From NCBI RefSeq assembly GCF_009711205.1, contig NZ_WMIG01000018.1:1-64000 (forward strand): DNA of 64,000 bases. The letters are read 5' to 3'. The DNA comes from Paracoccus litorisediminis (GTDB lineage Bacteria; Pseudomonadota; Alphaproteobacteria; Rhodobacterales; Rhodobacteraceae). Below, one piece after another: positions 60,335-64,000 of the stretch; position 1 is the first letter of the stretch; every line of letters begins with the position of its first letter. Below the pieces are notes generated by a model. It saw only the letters and a list, made by a program, of their open reading frames with translations, had not been told where the DNA came from and searched no databases. The translations under genes were made by a program, and so were the position numbers.

Positions 60335-60973
60335 TCAGCCCCCCAGCGCCAATGCGATGCCAACAAGGATAAGTCCGACTGCCACCATGGCAAGTCCAAC
60401 CCGCCACGGTCGCCCCCAAAGCCGTCCCAATGTGCTGCCCGCGACGAAAAGCGACGCGAGGGCGATGGCGTGGGACAGCCACAGCGCCAGTTGGGCATCC
60501 TTGATCAGCAGGAAGGGCAGGGCGACCGGAAGGGTGCCGAAAAAGACCAGCGCAAAGACCATTGCCGCCGCGCGCAGGTCGGTGGCGTCGGGGTGCGTAT
60601 CCTGTGCGGGAAGAGAGGCAAGATGTTGGCGGATCCGCTCGATATCGTCTTCGTCGAGAGAGGCTGTGACATAGGCGGGCAAGGTGGCCGCGATCTCGTG
60701 CCGGGCAAGGGCAGGGGGCGCGTTCTGGACGGTTCCGATCATGCGCATCGCCAAGGCCTTTTCGGCGCGGGTCGACAGCAGATACATCGCCGCGTCGATC
60801 AGCCCCCAGGCAAGATTGCAGCCAAGCGCCGCGATCAGCATCAGCCGCACGTCGGTGCGGCTTGCCTCGGCCACGTTCAGCGAGGCGGTGAAGGTCAGGA
60901 CCATGATCAGACCGAACAGGATCTCGGTTGCGCGCGAAACCGGGTCAAGGACGCGGGTCGTGTCGGTTGTCAT
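60335..60973 (-). CDS. VIT1/CCC1-like membrane protein
   Basis: 212 residues. Opening RATEILFGLIMVLTFTASLNVAEAS followed by further hydrophobic segments (LMLIAALGCNLAWGLIDAAMYLL; AAAMVFALVFFGTLPVALPFLL; two at the C-terminus), five spans in all, like VIT-family iron/manganese transporters and their shorter bacterial relatives. Metal specificity unknown. The start overlaps the antiporter stop (ATGA, 60970-60973). Confidence 0.7.
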   Translation of the reverse strand: MTTDTTRVLDPVSRATEILFGLIMVLTFTASLNVAEASRTDVRLMLIAALGCNLAWGLIDAAMYLLSTRAEKALAMRMIGTVQNAPPALARHEIAATLPAYVTASLDEDDIERIRQHLASLPAQDTHPDATDLRAAAMVFALVFFGTLPVALPFLLIKDAQLALWLSHAIALASLFVAGSTLGRLWGRPWRVGLAMVAVGLILVGIALALGG

Positions 60974-62058
60974 TGCGCGGGCGGCAGGACGTAAAGCGTC
61001 AGGCCGAAGATCGCATAGACCATCAGCACCAGCACCCCCAGAAACCAGGTCGAATGTCCGCCATTGGTCAGCATCGCCGCCGAAAGCGCTGCGATCAGCA
61101 TCATCACGATGGCACCCGGCCAGAAATCCAGCCCCATCGGCATGGGCCCGATGACATAGCTTAGAAGCACCAGCAGCGGTCCGACAAACAGCGCGATCTG
61201 CGCGGCGCTGCCAAGCGCGATGCTGACGCTGAGATCCAGCCGGTTCTTGCGCGCCGCCGAGAAGGCCGAGGCGAATTCGGCGGCCCCGCCCACCAGCGAC
61301 ACGACGATGAAACCGACAAAGGCCGGTGAAAGCCCCAGCGCCGCACCAGCCACCTCGACCGAGGCCACAAAGATATGGCTGACCATCGCGACCAGAACGG
61401 TGATCACGGCCAGCGTCACCAGCGCAATGCCGATCGGCATGGCATCGCCATGCGTCTCATGTTCGGAGCTGGCAAAGGCCTCCTTATGCGTCCCCAGCGA
61501 GAAGAACAGCCCCAGCACATAGCCGCCGATCAGCAGGACGGCCAACATCAGGCTAAGGTGCTGAAGCGCCACGGGATCGGCGACATGATCCGCCGTCGCC
61601 ACCGCCGAGGGCACCAGCAGCGCCACGGTGGCGATGAACAGCATGCTGGCCTGAAACCTAGCGCCGACGCGGTTGAAATCCTGCACATGGTGACGCAAGC
61701 CCCCCAGCAGAAAGGACGCGCCCAGCATGAACAAGGCGTTGGTGACAATGGCCCCGGCGATCGAGGCCTTGACCAGCGCATATTGCCCCGCCGCCAGCGC
61801 GGTCAGGGCGATGACCAGTTCGGTCAGGTTGCCCAAGGTGGCGTTGATCAGCCCGCCCGCCGCATCGCCGGTTTTTTCGGCGACGGATTCGGTAGCAAGG
61901 CTCAGCATGGCGGCCAGCGGCACGATGGCCAGAACCGACAGCAGGAACAGAGCCACATGCGCCTCGGGGCGGGCATGTTCGGTGAACAGGACCACGGGCA
62001 CAAAGACCAGCAGCCACAGCAGCGGCGTAGACCGGATCTTGCCAAGAAGCTGGGTCAT
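60970..62058 (-). CDS. Calcium/proton antiporter (CaCA superfamily)
   Basis: 362 residues, about 11 membrane spans. Two inverted repeats carry the alpha motifs: GGLINATLGNLTELVIALTALAAGQ (first) and GFIVVSLVGGAAEFASAFSAARKNRLDLSVSIALGSA (second), both with the conserved Glu of CAX/ChaA proteins. An acidic-His loop (ASSEHETHGD) lies between. Exports Ca2+ (or Na+/K+) in exchange for H+. Fifteen bases after the AspT-type gene. Confidence 0.88.
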   Translation of the reverse strand: MTQLLGKIRSTPLLWLLVFVPVVLFTEHARPEAHVALFLLSVLAIVPLAAMLSLATESVAEKTGDAAGGLINATLGNLTELVIALTALAAGQYALVKASIAGAIVTNALFMLGASFLLGGLRHHVQDFNRVGARFQASMLFIATVALLVPSAVATADHVADPVALQHLSLMLAVLLIGGYVLGLFFSLGTHKEAFASSEHETHGDAMPIGIALVTLAVITVLVAMVSHIFVASVEVAGAALGLSPAFVGFIVVSLVGGAAEFASAFSAARKNRLDLSVSIALGSAAQIALFVGPLLVLLSYVIGPMPMGLDFWPGAIVMMLIAALSAAMLTNGGHSTWFLGVLVLMVYAIFGLTLYVLPPAQ

Positions 62059-62073
62059 GGCGCGCGTTCCTTG

Positions 62074-63762
62074 TCAGACGGTGAGGACCAGAATGGGGCC
62101 AAGCAGCGTAAGCGTGACGTTCGAGATCGCATAGGGCACCGTATAGCCAAGGACGGGTGTCTCGTTCTCGGCGGCCTGTACGGCGGCGTTCAGCCCGGCG
62201 GTGCAGGTAAAGCACCCGGCCAGCGCGCCGCAAATGATGGCCGGGTTCATCTTCAGCACGTAGCGTGCGTAAAACAGCGACAGGACGATCGGCACGATCA
62301 CCGCGACAATGGCAAGGACGGGCAGCAGGATGCCCTGTTGTTTCAGCAGGGTCAGCGCCTGCGGTCCGGTCCCCAGCCCGACACAGGCGATGAAGATGGC
62401 CAGCCCGAAATCCCGCAGATGAAGCGCGGTGGCGGGCGGCAGCCCTCCGAATTTGGGATGGCGCGAGCGCAGCCAGCCGAACAGCAGCCCCGACAGCAGG
62501 CAACCGCCGCCGGTATGCAGCGCGACCGGAGAGCCGGCGATGGGTACGGTGATCATGCCGATCAGAATGCCGACGATGATGCCCAGCCCCAGATAGACGT
62601 AATCCACCGCGAGTCCCTGATCGACGGCATAGCCGATCACCGGAACTGCGCCGTCCAGCGCCTCGGGCATGCCATACAGGCTGACCAGATCCCCGGCCTC
62701 CAGCCGCATTCTGGGCCGTGGGACAAGGTTCTGCCCCGACCGCGTGATCTTGACGACATGCACACCCCGGCGCTGCTGGGGGTCGATCTTCGCCCGCACC
62801 GCCATGATGGTTTCGCCGATGAAATCCTTGTTCGTCAGGACGACCGTCCTCGTCTCTCCGACCAGATCCAGCCCGCGGGTATCGGTGGTCTCAAGACCTA
62901 GGAAGGTCTCGGCCTTGAGTACCTCGTCCAACCGGCCCAGCAGGGCGACCCGATCGCCCATGGCCAGTTTGCGGCTTTTTTCCGGTTCCAGCGTCCGGCC
63001 CCGGCGGACGATACGCTGGACCGTGACAAAGCCGTTGAACCTGTCTTCGAACGCGCCGACATCGATCAGCGCTTCGGGTCGGGTGATCTGAAAGGCGCGC
63101 GCGACAATGCCGCGCAGGGCGGTTTCCTGCCCCGGTTCCAGATCGTCATCCCCGCCGATCCCCAGATCCGCCGTGTACTTCGCGGCCTCGACCTGAAGCG
63201 AGATCCCCATCAACTTTGGCGCGATCAGGCTGACGAAGAACACCACCAGCGTGAAGCCGAACAGATAGGTGATGGCATAGGCCACGCCGATATTGGCCTG
63301 CATCGCGCTGATCTGATCGGCGGGCAGGTCCATGCTGCCCAAGGCCTCGCTGGCGGTGCCGACCGCCGCCGATTCCGTGATCCCGCCCGCCAGCAGCCCG
63401 GCGGCCGTGCCCTTGTCGAGGCCGAAGAACTGCGCCAGCCCCCAGATCGTCACGAAGATCAGCAGGCTTGAGACCAGCGACAGGTTGACAAGGTTCAGCG
63501 TGCTGCGCCCAAGGCTTTGAAAGAAGCTGGGGCCGCTGACATAGCCCAGCGAATAGATGAACAGCGCGAATGCCATGGTCTTGATGTTCTCATCGACCTC
63601 AACCCCGACCTGTCCGACGACGATGGCGGCAAACAGCGTGCCGGGAATGCCGCCTAGCGGTATCCCCGCCACCCTGATGCGACCGATGGCAAAGCCGATC
63701 GCGACGCAGACGAACAGCACGGCGATCGGGGACGCGTCAAAGAACGATCGGATCAGTTCCAT
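62074..63762 (-). CDS. aspT: Aspartate:alanine exchanger (AspT family)
   Basis: 562 residues from MELIRSFFDASPIAVLFVCV at 63762 (AGGAGGCGGGGAA upstream). Membrane domain of five spans, a central cytoplasmic part with two TrkA-C-like modules (GAFEDRFNGFVTVQRIVRRG..., VGETRTVVLTNKDFIGETIMAVRAK...), then a second membrane domain with LAGGITESAAVG-like and GCFTCTAGLNAAVQAAENETPVLGYTVPYAISN, where the last motif is diagnostic for AspT. Electrogenic exchange of aspartate for alanine; with aspD it yields a proton motive force. Length fits the family. Confidence 0.9.
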   Translation of the reverse strand: MELIRSFFDASPIAVLFVCVAIGFAIGRIRVAGIPLGGIPGTLFAAIVVGQVGVEVDENIKTMAFALFIYSLGYVSGPSFFQSLGRSTLNLVNLSLVSSLLIFVTIWGLAQFFGLDKGTAAGLLAGGITESAAVGTASEALGSMDLPADQISAMQANIGVAYAITYLFGFTLVVFFVSLIAPKLMGISLQVEAAKYTADLGIGGDDDLEPGQETALRGIVARAFQITRPEALIDVGAFEDRFNGFVTVQRIVRRGRTLEPEKSRKLAMGDRVALLGRLDEVLKAETFLGLETTDTRGLDLVGETRTVVLTNKDFIGETIMAVRAKIDPQQRRGVHVVKITRSGQNLVPRPRMRLEAGDLVSLYGMPEALDGAVPVIGYAVDQGLAVDYVYLGLGIIVGILIGMITVPIAGSPVALHTGGGCLLSGLLFGWLRSRHPKFGGLPPATALHLRDFGLAIFIACVGLGTGPQALTLLKQQGILLPVLAIVAVIVPIVLSLFYARYVLKMNPAIICGALAGCFTCTAGLNAAVQAAENETPVLGYTVPYAISNVTLTLLGPILVLTV

Positions 63763-63788
63763 TTCCCCGCCTCCTGCCACTCACCGGA

Positions 63789-63804
63789 CGGCCCCGCAGG
63801 GCCG
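63789..63804 (-). terminator. Small intercistronic hairpin between exchanger genes
   Basis: CGGCCC-CGCA-GGGCCG in the 49-bp gap between the two AspT-type genes. Likely a processing or stability element. Confidence 0.35.
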
Positions 63805-63811
63805 CCCCCGC

Positions 63812-64000
63812 TCACATGACCAGCAGCACGATGACCAGGCCCCACAGGGTCAGCAGCGTGTTGCTGACGGCATAGGGCACCGTGTAGCCCAGCATCGGCA
63901 CGTCGCTTTGCGCAACCTCGCCCACCATCGCCACCGAGGCGGTCGAGGTCCGCGCGCCGCCGCAGCAGCCCAGATTGATCGCGTCATCGAATTTGAAGAT
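63812..64000 (-). CDS. aspT: Second AspT-family exchanger, C-terminal part (cut by window edge)
   Basis: The last 62 residues are visible: INLGCCGGARTSTASVAMVGEVAQSDVPMLGYTVPYAVSNTLLTLWGLVIVLL, then VM and TGA at 63812-63814. The GYTVPYAVSN motif equals that of the neighbouring AspT protein (GYTVPYAISN), so the operon starts with at least two tandem exchanger genes. CCGG replaces the FTCT of the first copy. The rest lies outside the window. Confidence 0.85.
   Translation of the reverse strand: MFKFDDAINLGCCGGARTSTASVAMVGEVAQSDVPMLGYTVPYAVSNTLLTLWGLVIVLLVM

Overview
The window is GC-rich alphaproteobacterial DNA, most likely from Paracoccus or a close Rhodobacteraceae relative, and probably from an extrachromosomal replicon (plasmid or chromid). 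The grounds are a replication/partition module with a DnaA-like initiator of the Rhodobacterales plasmid type, the dense set of ABC-transporter and catabolic operons, and an intergenic palindromic repeat style common in this family. No rRNA, tRNA or CRISPR array was seen.

Layout. 1-153: tail of an IS3 transposase. 673-4235: replicon core, with parA-parB on the minus strand, four CTTCCCC-N2-GGGGAAG palindromes (candidate parS; three lie inside parA/parB codons), an iteron-like origin region, and a divergent DnaA-like replication initiator. 4374-5771: decayed IS3-family element broken by several small palindromic insertions. 5772-8749: a nucleotidyltransferase-fold gene behind a dense operator, then a scar that joins a broken LysR gene to the 3' part of a GMC oxidoreductase. 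8827-31518: a catabolic island for an amine, amino acid or oligopeptide-like substrate. It has a local Lrp-type regulator, a Dpp-type ABC importer with a fused double ATPase, FAD-dependent amine/amino-acid oxidases, a class III aminotransferase, a hydroxypyruvate reductase, two tandem-GNAT proteins, aldehyde and succinate-semialdehyde dehydrogenases, and an ArgE-like deacetylase. Palindromes resembling Lrp boxes sit at four or five of its promoters. A 2,742-bp direct repeat (22940-25681 and 28773-31514) carries ttuC-like and gabD genes in two copies. 31536-40429: a minus-strand operon with a polyamine-type ABC importer (PotABCD-like), a second dehalogenase-like plus FAD-oxidase pair and a GMC oxidoreductase, next to a divergent LysR regulator. 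40543-41553: a secreted purine nucleoside permease/phosphorylase-fold protein. 41731-47629: shikimate-to-protocatechuate catabolism (LysR regulator, two-domain 3-dehydroshikimate dehydratase, MHS-type MFS transporter, shikimate dehydrogenase); two promoters share a TTAAC-N5-GTTAA operator. 47790-58048: a minus-strand operon of GntR regulator, enolase-superfamily dehydratase, amidohydrolase, Dpp importer and DmpA-type aminopeptidase. 58227-64000: an aspartate 4-decarboxylase / aspartate:alanine exchanger operon that also encodes a Ca2+/H+ antiporter, a VIT-like membrane protein and a K+ channel; the right edge cuts a second exchanger gene.

How it fits together: the region behaves as an accessory nutrient-scavenging replicon. 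Each catabolic block has its own importer, enzymes and nearby regulator. Insertion-sequence remnants, truncated genes and the long direct repeat show recent rearrangement.
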